Notes under the pieces: generated by a model | Seen by the model: the letters and a program-made list of their open reading frames with translations, nothing else | What the model was told of the DNA's origin: nothing | Databases searched by the model: none | Assembly (NCBI RefSeq): GCF_014653435.1 | Contig: NZ_BNAO01000005.1 | Span: 216,920-280,919, forward strand | DNA length: 64,000 nt | Direction: 5' to 3' | Source: Alishewanella longhuensis | GTDB taxonomy: Bacteria; Pseudomonadota; Gammaproteobacteria; Enterobacterales; Alteromonadaceae | Made by a program: the position numbers and the translations under genes | In this document: piece by piece, positions 52,812 to 60,719 of the stretch | How the letters are laid out: each line of letters begins with the position of its first letter | Position numbering within the stretch: the first letter of the stretch is position 1

Positions 52812-52855
52812 CTGGCTGTATCCACAACAGGGTGCAGCCAGATGGCGTTTTTTTT
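52806..52855 (+). terminator. Leader terminator before nrtA
   Basis: CGCCATCTGGCTG (52806-52818) pairs perfectly with CAGCCAGATGGCG (52835-52847) around 16 bases, then eight T. It sits 44 bases before the nrtA ATG. Confidence 0.9.
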
Positions 52856-52898
52856 CGCCCCGTTTTTATAAAGCGTTAAATAAAAAAGGACTGCATAG

Positions 52899-54248
52899 AT
52901 GACACAGCCAAAATGCAAAACAAGCCGTCTGCTGGTGGCACTGGGTTTAAGTATTAGCCTGCAAGCCTGGGCCGCGCCGGAAAAGCCGGATTTAAAGCTC
53001 GGCTTTATTAAGCTGACCGATATGGCGCCACTGGCGGTGGCGCTGGAGCGCGGTTACTTTGAAGACGAAGGCCTCTATGTGCAGTTAGAAGCTCAGGCTA
53101 ACTGGAAGGTGCTGCTGGACCGGGTGATTGATGGTCAGTTGGACGGTGCCCATATGCTGGCGGGTCAGGCGTTAGCCGCAACCATCGGCATCGGCACTCA
53201 GGCACCAATGCAAACCGCCTTTGTCATGGATTTAAACGGTAATGCCTGTACGGTGAGCAACGCCGTATGGCAGCAGATAGCGCCTAAGGTGGCGCGCAAT
53301 AGCGCTGGTAAGCCAGCGTATCCGGTGACTGCCGATGCGCTGAAGCCAGCGCTGGAACAAAGTGCTAAACAAGGCAAAAAGCTGCAATTTGGTATGGTAT
53401 TTCCAGTATCGAGCCATAATTATGAGCTGCGTTACTGGCTGGCGGCCGGTGGCGTACACCCGGGGTTTTATGCGCCAGAGCATGGCGATAATAGCGGTCA
53501 GTTGCAAGCCGAAGTGCTGTTATCGGTTACGCCACCACCGCAAATGCCGGCCACGCTGGAAGCCGGTACTATCGATGGCTACTGTGTCGGCGAGCCATGG
53601 AACCAGCAGGCGGTACTGCGCGATTTAGGTGTGCCGCTGGTCACTAATTACGATATTCACACCAACCTGGCCGAGAAGGTGTTTGGCGTTAGCCAAAGCT
53701 GGGCTGAGCGTTACCCCGAAACCCATTTTCATCTGGTAAAAGCACTGATCCGTGCCGGCCACTGGTTAGACGCGGATAACAACGCCAACCGCGCCGCGGC
53801 GGTTAAGCTAATCTCGCAGCCGTTTTATGTTGGCGCCGATGAAAACGTGATTGCCAACAGCATGAGTGGCGTTTTCGCCTATGCCCGTGATGATATTCGT
53901 GAAACGCCCGATTTTAATGTGTTTTTTCGCTACCACGCTACTTACCCCTACTACTCGGATGCCATCTGGTATTTAAGCCAGATGCGGCGCTGGGGCCAAA
54001 TCAGTGCGGCCAAACCGGACAGCTGGTATCAGGATATAGCCAAACAAGTGTTTCAGCCGGCGCTGTACCAACGTGCCGCTAACGCCTTAATAGCCGAAGG
54101 TAAGCTGACTGCCGCTGATTTCCCGGACTTTACCGTTGAAAGCGGCTACCGGCCAGTTGATGCCACCCGCTTTATCGATGGTAAACAGTTTGATGGCAAA
54201 GCCCCGAATGCGTATTTGCAGCAATTTGCTATTGGTCATAAAGATTAA
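52899..54248 (+). CDS. nrtA: Nitrate ABC transporter, periplasmic binding protein
   Basis: A 449-residue solute-binding protein with a signal peptide (MTQPKCKTSRLLVALGLSIS to SLQAWA, cleavage near residue 26). LKLGFIKLTDMAPLAVALERGYF, ANWKVLLDRVIDGQLDGAHML, FPVSSHNYELRYWLAAGGVHP and IDGYCVGEPWNQQA are family segments that form the nitrate site. It is longer than NasS but clearly homologous. AAGGA lies 8 bases before the ATG, after the antitermination leader. Confidence 0.93.
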   Translation: MTQPKCKTSRLLVALGLSISLQAWAAPEKPDLKLGFIKLTDMAPLAVALERGYFEDEGLYVQLEAQANWKVLLDRVIDGQLDGAHMLAGQALAATIGIGTQAPMQTAFVMDLNGNACTVSNAVWQQIAPKVARNSAGKPAYPVTADALKPALEQSAKQGKKLQFGMVFPVSSHNYELRYWLAAGGVHPGFYAPEHGDNSGQLQAEVLLSVTPPPQMPATLEAGTIDGYCVGEPWNQQAVLRDLGVPLVTNYDIHTNLAEKVFGVSQSWAERYPETHFHLVKALIRAGHWLDADNNANRAAAVKLISQPFYVGADENVIANSMSGVFAYARDDIRETPDFNVFFRYHATYPYYSDAIWYLSQMRRWGQISAAKPDSWYQDIAKQVFQPALYQRAANALIAEGKLTAADFPDFTVESGYRPVDATRFIDGKQFDGKAPNAYLQQFAIGHKD

Positions 54249-54258
54249 CAGGAGTGAC

Positions 54259-55248
54259 ATGATGACAGCTATTCCTTCGCAATGGTCACGGGTACGCCGC
54301 TATTTGCCGGGCCAGCCGCAGCTGACAAACTGGCTGAAACAAAGTCTGCTATCAGCTGCCGGTATACTGGTATTTGTGCTGCTGTGGCAGCTGCTGGCCA
54401 GCCAGATTAATACCTCACTGGGCAGCTTTCCCGGGCCAGTGCAGGTAGCGCAGCAATGGTCTGGCTTAGTGGCTGAGCATAAAGCAGAAAAAGCACGGCA
54501 AGCCGCTTTTTTTCAGCGCCAGCAAGAGCGTAACGCTGCGACTTTGGCCGCCAACCCGGATGCAGTGGTCACGCTGCGGCCCTATAACGGCCGGCCAACC
54601 TTTTTCAGCCAGATTTTTACCAGTTTATACACTGTGCTGACCGGCTTTATATTGGCCTCCCTCCTGGCAATACCGGCTGGTATTGTTATCGGGCTAAGCC
54701 CCAAGCTTTACAGTGCCTTTAACCCGCTTATTCAGTTGTTTAAACCGGTATCGCCGCTGGCTTGGTTACCGTTGGTGACTATTTTGGTCAGCGCTCTGTA
54801 TCAAAGCGAACAGCCGCTGTTTGCCCGCTCGTTTTTGGTGTCGGTTTTTACCGTTACCCTCTGTTCGCTGTGGCCCACCCTGCTTAATACCATTGTTGGC
54901 GTCAGTAATATTTCGCCCGATCTACAAAACGTCAGCCGGGTGTTGCAGCTGAACTGGTTTACCCATGTCCGGCGCATCGTGCTGCCCTCGGCAGTGCCGA
55001 TGATTTTCACCGGCCTGCGCTTATCGCTCGGTATTGCCTGGATGGTGCTGATCGCGGCTGAGATGCTGGCGCAAAACCCCGGCCTTGGCAAATTTGTCTG
55101 GGATGAATTTCAAAATGGCTCGTCCGACTCGCTTAGCCGCATCTGTGTCGCAGTGCTGGTGATTGGGCTGATTGGCTATGCACTGGATCGGCTGATGTTG
55201 CAACTGCAGCAGCGGGTGAACTGGGATAAAAGCGCCACGCTTCGATAA
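54259..55248 (+). CDS. nrtB: Nitrate ABC transporter permease
   Basis: A 329-residue BPD-type permease with about six helices. LLSAAGILVFVLLWQLLA is the first helix. A charged stretch, EHKAEKARQAAFFQRQQERN near residues 73-92, lies in an early periplasmic or cytoplasmic loop, which is longer than in many permeases. The coupling loop is RIVLPSAVPMIFTGLRLSLG. The start at 54259 (MMTAIPSQWSR) has AGGAG upstream; the frame from 54136 runs inside nrtA. Confidence 0.92.
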   Translation: MMTAIPSQWSRVRRYLPGQPQLTNWLKQSLLSAAGILVFVLLWQLLASQINTSLGSFPGPVQVAQQWSGLVAEHKAEKARQAAFFQRQQERNAATLAANPDAVVTLRPYNGRPTFFSQIFTSLYTVLTGFILASLLAIPAGIVIGLSPKLYSAFNPLIQLFKPVSPLAWLPLVTILVSALYQSEQPLFARSFLVSVFTVTLCSLWPTLLNTIVGVSNISPDLQNVSRVLQLNWFTHVRRIVLPSAVPMIFTGLRLSLGIAWMVLIAAEMLAQNPGLGKFVWDEFQNGSSDSLSRICVAVLVIGLIGYALDRLMLQLQQRVNWDKSATLR

Positions 55249-55295
55249 CAGATGAGTGCGCTAATAACTACTGCGCAAACCAGGGAGATATACCA

Positions 55296-56162
55296 ATGCA
55301 AAAATCGCATTTAGAACTCAGCCAGCTGGGTATTAGCTTTCCAACGCCAAAGGGCCCCTTTGTCGCGCTGCAAAACGTAAATCTGGAGATTGGCAAAGGC
55401 GAATTTATCAGCCTGATTGGCCACTCTGGCTGCGGTAAATCAACGGTGCTTAATCTGGTGGCGGGCTTACTGCAGGCCAGCACGGGGGGCGTTATTTTAA
55501 ACCAGAAAGAAGTGAATGCCCCAGGGCCAGAACGCGCTGTGGTGTTTCAAAACCACTCGCTGCTGCCCTGGCTTAGCGTCTATCAAAATGTGGAGCTGGC
55601 AGTAAAGCAAGTATTTCGTGGCCAGAAAAATAAACAAGAAATGCGTGACTGGATTGAGCATAACCTGGCGTTAGTGCAAATGAGCCATGCCCGGGATAAG
55701 AGGCCAGCAGAAATTTCCGGTGGCATGAAGCAACGGGTGGGCATTGCCCGCGCCCTGGCGATGCAGCCGCAAGTGCTGTTAATGGACGAGCCCTTTGGCG
55801 CACTGGATGCGCTGACCCGCGCCCATCTGCAAGACTCGTTAATGGACATTCAGGCGCAATTAAATAACACCGTCATTATGATCACTCACGATGTCGATGA
55901 AGCCGTGCTGTTATCCGACCGTATCGTGATGATGACCAATGGCCCCGCGGCCACCATTGGCGAAATTTTGCAAATTGAGCTGCCAAGGCCACGTAACCGC
56001 ATTGCGCTGGCCGATTGCGCCACTTACAACCACTACCGCCACGAAGTGCTGAGTTTCCTGTACGAGAAGCAGCGCAAAGTAGAAGTATTGGCCAAAGCAG
56101 AGCCACTAAAAGCTGCGGTTAATACAGCAGAGGCGTTGGCGGCAAAGGAGAAACGGGCATGA
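55296..56162 (+). CDS. nrtC: Nitrate ABC transporter ATP-binding protein
   Basis: A 288-residue ABC ATPase. Walker A GHSGCGKST is at residues 42-50, the signature SGGMKQRVGIARALA near 140, Walker B VLLMDEPFGALDALTR near 160, and the switch His in MITHDVDEAVLLSD near 195. It lacks the fused NrtA-like C-domain of cyanobacterial NrtC, so it is the shorter NrtD/NasD type. The next gene starts in its stop codon. Confidence 0.92.
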   Translation: MQKSHLELSQLGISFPTPKGPFVALQNVNLEIGKGEFISLIGHSGCGKSTVLNLVAGLLQASTGGVILNQKEVNAPGPERAVVFQNHSLLPWLSVYQNVELAVKQVFRGQKNKQEMRDWIEHNLALVQMSHARDKRPAEISGGMKQRVGIARALAMQPQVLLMDEPFGALDALTRAHLQDSLMDIQAQLNNTVIMITHDVDEAVLLSDRIVMMTNGPAATIGEILQIELPRPRNRIALADCATYNHYRHEVLSFLYEKQRKVEVLAKAEPLKAAVNTAEALAAKEKRA

Positions 56163-57454
56163 CAGAGGCAGAGCTGATTATTATCGGCAATGGCATGGCC
56201 TGTCAGCGTTTACTGGCAGAGCTGGTGCAGCAGCCCAACCGGCCAGCACGCATAGTGGTATTTGGTGCTGAAGCTAAACCTGCCTATAACAGAGTGCTGT
56301 TATCCAGCCTGTTAAGCAATGAGCTGCCCGACAGTGCTGCTGAACTGGTAAGCCCTGACTGGTACGCCCGGCACAATATTGAGCTGATTTGCGACGATGC
56401 TGTGGTATTGATTGAGCGTGAGCGTAAATTAGTCATCAGCCAGCATGGCCGTTACTGCCGTTATCAGCAGCTGGTACTGGCCTGCGGTGCCCTGCCGCTC
56501 ACCCCCACTTATGCCACAGACAGCAAGGGTAATTTACAGCCTGACATTTGCCATTTTCGCAACTGGCAGGATTTAGCCACATTGCGCCTGGCCGGCCAGC
56601 AGCGACAACATGCAGTAGTGGTCGGTGGTGGTTTTCTCGGGCTGGAAGCCGCCGAGGGCCTGCGAAAATTGGGCATGCAGGTAAGCCTGCTGCAGCGCGG
56701 TGCTTACTTACTAAACCGCCAGCTTGACGCCACTGCCGCTGGTTTACTGCAACAGCAACTGATTGAGCGCGGTTTAACTATTCTGACCAGCAGTGAAATC
56801 AGCCGCCTTCACTATGGTCGCAACCCTTTGCAGCATGACCAGTTGCTATCGGTCACGCTAACCAGTGGCCGGCAGCTCAAAGCCGATTTAGTGGTGCTGG
56901 CGCTCGGCATTAGCCCCAACATCAGCCTGGCGCAGCAGGCCGGGCTTAGCGTTAAGCGTGGCATTTTGGTCAACAGCCACTTACAAAGCTCAGATCCCGC
57001 CATTTATGCATTGGGCGAATGTATTGAGCTTAACGGCGAAACCTTTGGTTTAATCGCGCCCATTAACCAGCAGGCTACCCAGCTGGCGCAAACCCTGTGC
57101 GGCACACCTGCGGCCTATTGCAGCGAGCTCGCCGCAACCCAGCTGAAAATAAGCGGCATAGCGCTAAGTTCCTGCGGTGATATTGCCGGCCTTGGTGCTA
57201 ACCCCGCCAGTTTTGATGCCTGCACAGACTATCTGGATGCTGAATTTAATGAATACCGCCGTTTATGGTGGCGCGGGCCTTATTTAGTCGGTGCTGTGCT
57301 GTATGGCGACACCCGCCTGAGCCAACAACTTAGCCAGTTGATTAACCAACAACAGCCTTATTATGGCTGTCGCAGCAGCTTATTGCTGGGCCTGATCGAC
57401 AGCGCTGCGGCAGAGCGCGCCGCTGTCAACGAACCACAACAAAATGCCGCCTGA
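56159..57454 (+). CDS. FAD-dependent NAD(P)H oxidoreductase, probable electron donor to NasA
   Basis: A 431-residue flavoprotein of the rubredoxin-reductase/NirB N-terminal type. IIGNGMACQRLLAEL is the FAD fold, YNRVLLSSLL follows, VVVGGGFLGLEAAEGL near 157-172 is the NAD(P)H fold, and IYALGECIELNGETFGL the second FAD segment. It has no Fe-S or siroheme part. Since NasA carries a C-terminal [2Fe-2S] domain, this protein probably passes electrons to it (the NasC/NasB role of other species). That role is inferred from gene order and family. It overlaps nrtC by 4 bases and precedes nirB by 21. Confidence 0.8.
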   Translation: MTEAELIIIGNGMACQRLLAELVQQPNRPARIVVFGAEAKPAYNRVLLSSLLSNELPDSAAELVSPDWYARHNIELICDDAVVLIERERKLVISQHGRYCRYQQLVLACGALPLTPTYATDSKGNLQPDICHFRNWQDLATLRLAGQQRQHAVVVGGGFLGLEAAEGLRKLGMQVSLLQRGAYLLNRQLDATAAGLLQQQLIERGLTILTSSEISRLHYGRNPLQHDQLLSVTLTSGRQLKADLVVLALGISPNISLAQQAGLSVKRGILVNSHLQSSDPAIYALGECIELNGETFGLIAPINQQATQLAQTLCGTPAAYCSELAATQLKISGIALSSCGDIAGLGANPASFDACTDYLDAEFNEYRRLWWRGPYLVGAVLYGDTRLSQQLSQLINQQQPYYGCRSSLLLGLIDSAAAERAAVNEPQQNAA

Positions 57455-57475
57455 CGGAAAAATGGGAGCAAGACG

Positions 57476-60025
57476 ATGACAACAAGCATAACGAAACAGT
57501 TGCTGGTAATCGGCAATGGCATGGTGGGCCAGCATTTTATCGAGCAGTTTTTAAACCAAACTGAGACAGCGCAATGGCAGCTAACGGTATTTGCCGGCGA
57601 GGACAGGCCCGCTTACGACAGAGTGCATTTATCCGATTACTTCAGCGATGGCAATGCCGCCAAACTACAACTGGTCGCAGACAGCTTCTACGCCGAAAAC
57701 AAGGTCACGTTAAAATTAGACGAGCCGGTACTGGCCATTGACCGCGCTGCAAAAACAGTTACCACCGCTAAGGCGCGTTACTGTTATGACAAGCTGGTGC
57801 TGGCCACCGGCTCTTACCCTTTTGTACCGCCCATTGCTGGCAATGATAACCAGCACTGTCTGGTGTATCGCACCATTGCTGACCTTGAAGCGATCAGAGC
57901 CAGTAGCAAAGGCGCCCGTACCGGTGTGGTTATAGGTGGCGGCTTGCTGGGCCTGGAGGCGGCCAATGCGCTGAAGTTGCAGGGTTTAGAGGCTCATGTC
58001 GTGGAGTTTGCGCCGCAATTAATGCCGGTGCAGCTGGATAAAGACGGTGGCGAGCTGCTGCGCTGTAAAATTGCGCAGTTAGGCGTTAGCGTACATACCG
58101 ACAAAGCCACCAGCAGCATCAGCGCGGGCAGCGAGCAGCGCTTGCAGCTGAATTTCAGTGACGGCACTGTGCTGCAAACCGATTTAATTGTCTTTTCCGC
58201 CGGGATCCGGCCGCAGGACTCATTAGCAAAAGACGCGGGGTTAGAGCTTGGCCCGCGCGGCGGCATTGTCATTAACAACCAGTGCCAAAGCAGCGATGCC
58301 GATATTTATGCCATTGGCGAGTGCGCATTATGGCAAGGCCAGTTATTTGGCTTAGTGGCACCCGGTTATCAGATGGCGCGTACCGCTGCAGCAGTGCTGA
58401 CTGGCGATAACAGCCAGAGCTTTAGCGGCGCTGATATGTCAACCAAGCTAAAACTACTCGGTGTTGATGTTGGCTCTATCGGCGATGCGCATGGCCGCAC
58501 GCCCGGTGCCATTAGTCTGCGTTATCGCAATGATTTACTGGGCGAGTACCGCAAATTAGTGCTAAGCGCAGATGGCAAACAGCTGCTGGGGGCAGTACTG
58601 GTGGGCGATAACAGCTATTACGACAGCCTATTGCAGTATGCACTAAATGGCATTGCTTTGCCTGCCGATCCACACAGCCTGATCCTGCCGCAAAGCAGTG
58701 GCAAACCGCTGCTCGGCCCGGCTGCCCTGCCCGCTACCGCCACCCTGTGCTCTTGTCATAACGTCAGTAAGGGGGCGATTTGTGCGGCGCTGGATAATGG
58801 CGTACAGGATTTGGCCGGCATTAAAAGCTGCACTAAGGCTGCCACCGGCTGCGGCGGCTGTGCGGCACTGTTAAAAAGCGTGGTCGAGCACGAACTCACT
58901 GCCCGCGGTGTCGCGGTAAGCTCAGATCTGTGCGAGCACTTCAGCTACAGCCGCCAGCAGCTGTACCATCTGGTACGGGTGGATGGCCTTAAAACCTTTA
59001 ACGAGCTGATCAGCCGCCATGGCCGTGGTCACGGCTGTGAGATCTGTAAACCGGCGGTGGCCTCTATTCTGGCCAGTTGCTGGAACGAGCCGGTACTGGC
59101 CAAACCGCATGTGGCGCTGCAGGATACCAACGACACCTTTTTAGCCAATATGCAAAAAAACGGCACCTACTCAGTGGTACCGCGTATTCCCGGCGGCGAA
59201 ATTACTCCGGCCATGCTGATCAGCATCGGTCAGGTGGCCGAGCAATATCAGCTGTATACCAAGATCACCGGCGGCCAGCGCATCGATTTATTTGGCGCGA
59301 CGCTGGATCAGCTACCGCTGATCTGGCAGCAACTGATCGACGCCGGCTTTGAAACCGGCCACGCCTATGGCAAGTCGCTGCGTACAGTAAAATCCTGTGT
59401 TGGCAGTACCTGGTGTCGTTATGGCGTACAGGACAGTGTCAGCATGGCGATTTTGCTGGAGAACCGCTACAAGGGCGTGCGTGCGCCGCACAAAATTAAA
59501 ATGGCAGTATCGGGCTGCACCCGCGAATGCGCCGAAGCCCAGAGCAAAGATGTTGGCGTGATTGCCACCGAAAACGGCTGGAACCTGTATGTCTGTGGTA
59601 ATGGCGGCATGAAACCGCGTCATGCAGACTTATTTGCCACCGATTTGAACGACCAGCAGTTGCTTAGCTATATCGATCGGCTGCTAATGTTTTATATCAA
59701 AACCGCCGATCGCCTGCAGCGCACTGCCACCTGGATGAATAACCTCGAAGGCGGCCTGGACTATCTGCGCGAGGTGATTATTAACGACAGCTTAGGCCTT
59801 TGCGCTGAATTGGAAGCGCAGATGCAACTATTGATTGCCAACTACCAGTGCGAATGGCAAACCGTGCTGAACGACCCTGTGCAGCGCGCCCGCTTTAACA
59901 GCTATGTCAATGCTGCCGCACCCGCACGCAGCGACTTTGGCTTTGTGCCAGAGCGCGGCCAGCTTATTCCCAGCCGCCAGCTTAACATCAACGTTTCCAT
60001 AGAAAGTAAGGAGACCAGCCTATGA
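57476..60025 (+). CDS. nirB: Nitrite reductase (NADH) large subunit NirB
   Basis: An 849-residue cytoplasmic enzyme reducing nitrite to ammonium. FAD domain LLVIGNGMVGQHFIEQF and YDRVHLSDYF; NADH fold VVIGGGLLGLEAANAL near 143-158; BFD-like [2Fe-2S] segment with CSCHNV (about 424) and CGGC; a second Cys-rich part with HGCEICKPAVAS; then the sulfite/nitrite reductase ferredoxin-like domain and the [4Fe-4S]-siroheme ligands in CVGSTWCRYG (near 640) and SGCTRECAEAQ (near 680). The length is typical. nirD overlaps its end as ATGA. Confidence 0.96.
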   Translation: MTTSITKQLLVIGNGMVGQHFIEQFLNQTETAQWQLTVFAGEDRPAYDRVHLSDYFSDGNAAKLQLVADSFYAENKVTLKLDEPVLAIDRAAKTVTTAKARYCYDKLVLATGSYPFVPPIAGNDNQHCLVYRTIADLEAIRASSKGARTGVVIGGGLLGLEAANALKLQGLEAHVVEFAPQLMPVQLDKDGGELLRCKIAQLGVSVHTDKATSSISAGSEQRLQLNFSDGTVLQTDLIVFSAGIRPQDSLAKDAGLELGPRGGIVINNQCQSSDADIYAIGECALWQGQLFGLVAPGYQMARTAAAVLTGDNSQSFSGADMSTKLKLLGVDVGSIGDAHGRTPGAISLRYRNDLLGEYRKLVLSADGKQLLGAVLVGDNSYYDSLLQYALNGIALPADPHSLILPQSSGKPLLGPAALPATATLCSCHNVSKGAICAALDNGVQDLAGIKSCTKAATGCGGCAALLKSVVEHELTARGVAVSSDLCEHFSYSRQQLYHLVRVDGLKTFNELISRHGRGHGCEICKPAVASILASCWNEPVLAKPHVALQDTNDTFLANMQKNGTYSVVPRIPGGEITPAMLISIGQVAEQYQLYTKITGGQRIDLFGATLDQLPLIWQQLIDAGFETGHAYGKSLRTVKSCVGSTWCRYGVQDSVSMAILLENRYKGVRAPHKIKMAVSGCTRECAEAQSKDVGVIATENGWNLYVCGNGGMKPRHADLFATDLNDQQLLSYIDRLLMFYIKTADRLQRTATWMNNLEGGLDYLREVIINDSLGLCAELEAQMQLLIANYQCEWQTVLNDPVQRARFNSYVNAAAPARSDFGFVPERGQLIPSRQLNINVSIESKETSL

Positions 60026-60405
60026 GCCAGCTTGCCCATGCCTTAGAGAGTCAGCCCAGCTTACAACAGCAGGCGGTAATATTATGCCGGCAGCAAGACT
60101 TAGTGCCCTTTTCCGGGGTGGCTGCGCGTTTTGCCGAGTACGCGATAGCACTGTTTTACCTGCCCGGCGAAACGGTAGAGCTATATGGCCTCAGCCATAT
60201 CGACCCGGTTACCAAAGCGCCGGTAATGGCTCATGGCCTACTGGGCGAAACTAAGGGCGAGTTTTATGTCGCGGCGCCATTACATAAACAACAGTACCGG
60301 CTCAGCGACGGCCAGTGTTTAAGTGATAGCGCACTGACATTACAGGTATTTAAGGTGCAACTGCTGGATGGTCAGGTGTACTTACTACCCCCAACGGAGT
60401 ACTAA
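60022..60405 (+). CDS. nirD: Nitrite reductase small subunit NirD
   Basis: A 127-residue Rieske-like protein without the Cys/His ligands, as is normal for NirD. LVPFSGVAARFAEYAIALFYLPGETVELYGLSHIDPVTKA and GEFYVAAPLHKQQYRL are family segments. It overlaps nirB by 4 bases. It is the last gene before the structured region at 60478. Confidence 0.92.
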   Translation: MSQLAHALESQPSLQQQAVILCRQQDLVPFSGVAARFAEYAIALFYLPGETVELYGLSHIDPVTKAPVMAHGLLGETKGEFYVAAPLHKQQYRLSDGQCLSDSALTLQVFKVQLLDGQVYLLPPTEY

Positions 60406-60412
60406 GTCGCCC

Positions 60413-60480
60413 CTTAATGGCAATAACAATAAGGACGCAAAGCTTTTAAGCTTATATCCACAACACCGAGCTACCGGCTC
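60413..60480 (+). other. GEMM-I-like fragment downstream of nirD (weak)
   Basis: GGCAATAAC, AAGGACGCAAAGC (60431-60443) and CCGAGCTACCG (60467-60477) resemble conserved parts of cyclic-di-GMP class I riboswitches. The expected paired elements between them are missing, so it is at best a diverged or partial copy. Confidence 0.15.
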
Positions 60481-60697
60481 TAAACCTGATAATCGTGTAC
60501 CCAGGGGTCGATACCCTATGGATTTCGACATGCACGTAGGCGGCAAGACCGTTCATCCCCATGAGCTTAGCGCGACTAAGTGATTGGGGTGAACGGGTGC
60601 AGCCAACACCCGTGCAGGTTGAAAGACGACGGGTATCAGGAATGAGCAGGATGCCGTGGCACTAACGCCACCGGGTAAGTCTGGAAACGGCCTTACC
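60478..60697 (+). ncRNA. HEARO / IscB omega-RNA-like structured RNA, no IscB nearby
   Basis: About 220 bases with dense base pairing. CCTGATA (60485-60491) closes with TATCAGG (60634-60640). A hairpin CCA-GGGGT-CGAT-ACCCT-TGG is at 60501-60521. GTTCATCCCCA pairs with TGGGGTGAAC (60551-60594), with CTTAG/CTAAG inside. ACGGGTG pairs with CACCCGT (60593-60613), while TGCACG (60531-60536) can pair with CGTGCA (60611-60616), suggesting a pseudoknot. GAAAGACGACGGGT and GTGGC/GCCAC (60656-60671) follow. The GGTCGATACC hairpin, GGCGGCAAGACCG and GACGACGGG elements recall the HEARO family, which is the guide RNA of the IscB nuclease. Assignment is from memory of the family and has not been searched. 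No iscB is present in the window. Boundaries are approximate. Confidence 0.65.
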
Positions 60698-60719
60698 TCC
60701 CCACTTGGAAAGGTGAATT
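60674..60719 (+). promoter_or_regulatory. moaA: moaA translation-control segment
   Basis: GGTAAG/CTTACC (60674-60697) forms a hairpin, CCTCCCC (60696-60702) can mask the ribosome site GGAAAGG (60707-60713), and CACTT-GGAA-AGGTG is a second hairpin over the same site. The order CTCCC, GGAAAGGTG, ATG resembles the 3' end of the Moco RNA motif before E. coli moaA. The 5' part of that motif is not recognisable here. Confidence 0.4.

Noticed and set aside
60377-60583. Frame of about 70 codons across the nirD-moaA gap
   Set aside because: It runs through the highly paired RNA region, where coding is unlikely; no ribosome site or family match.
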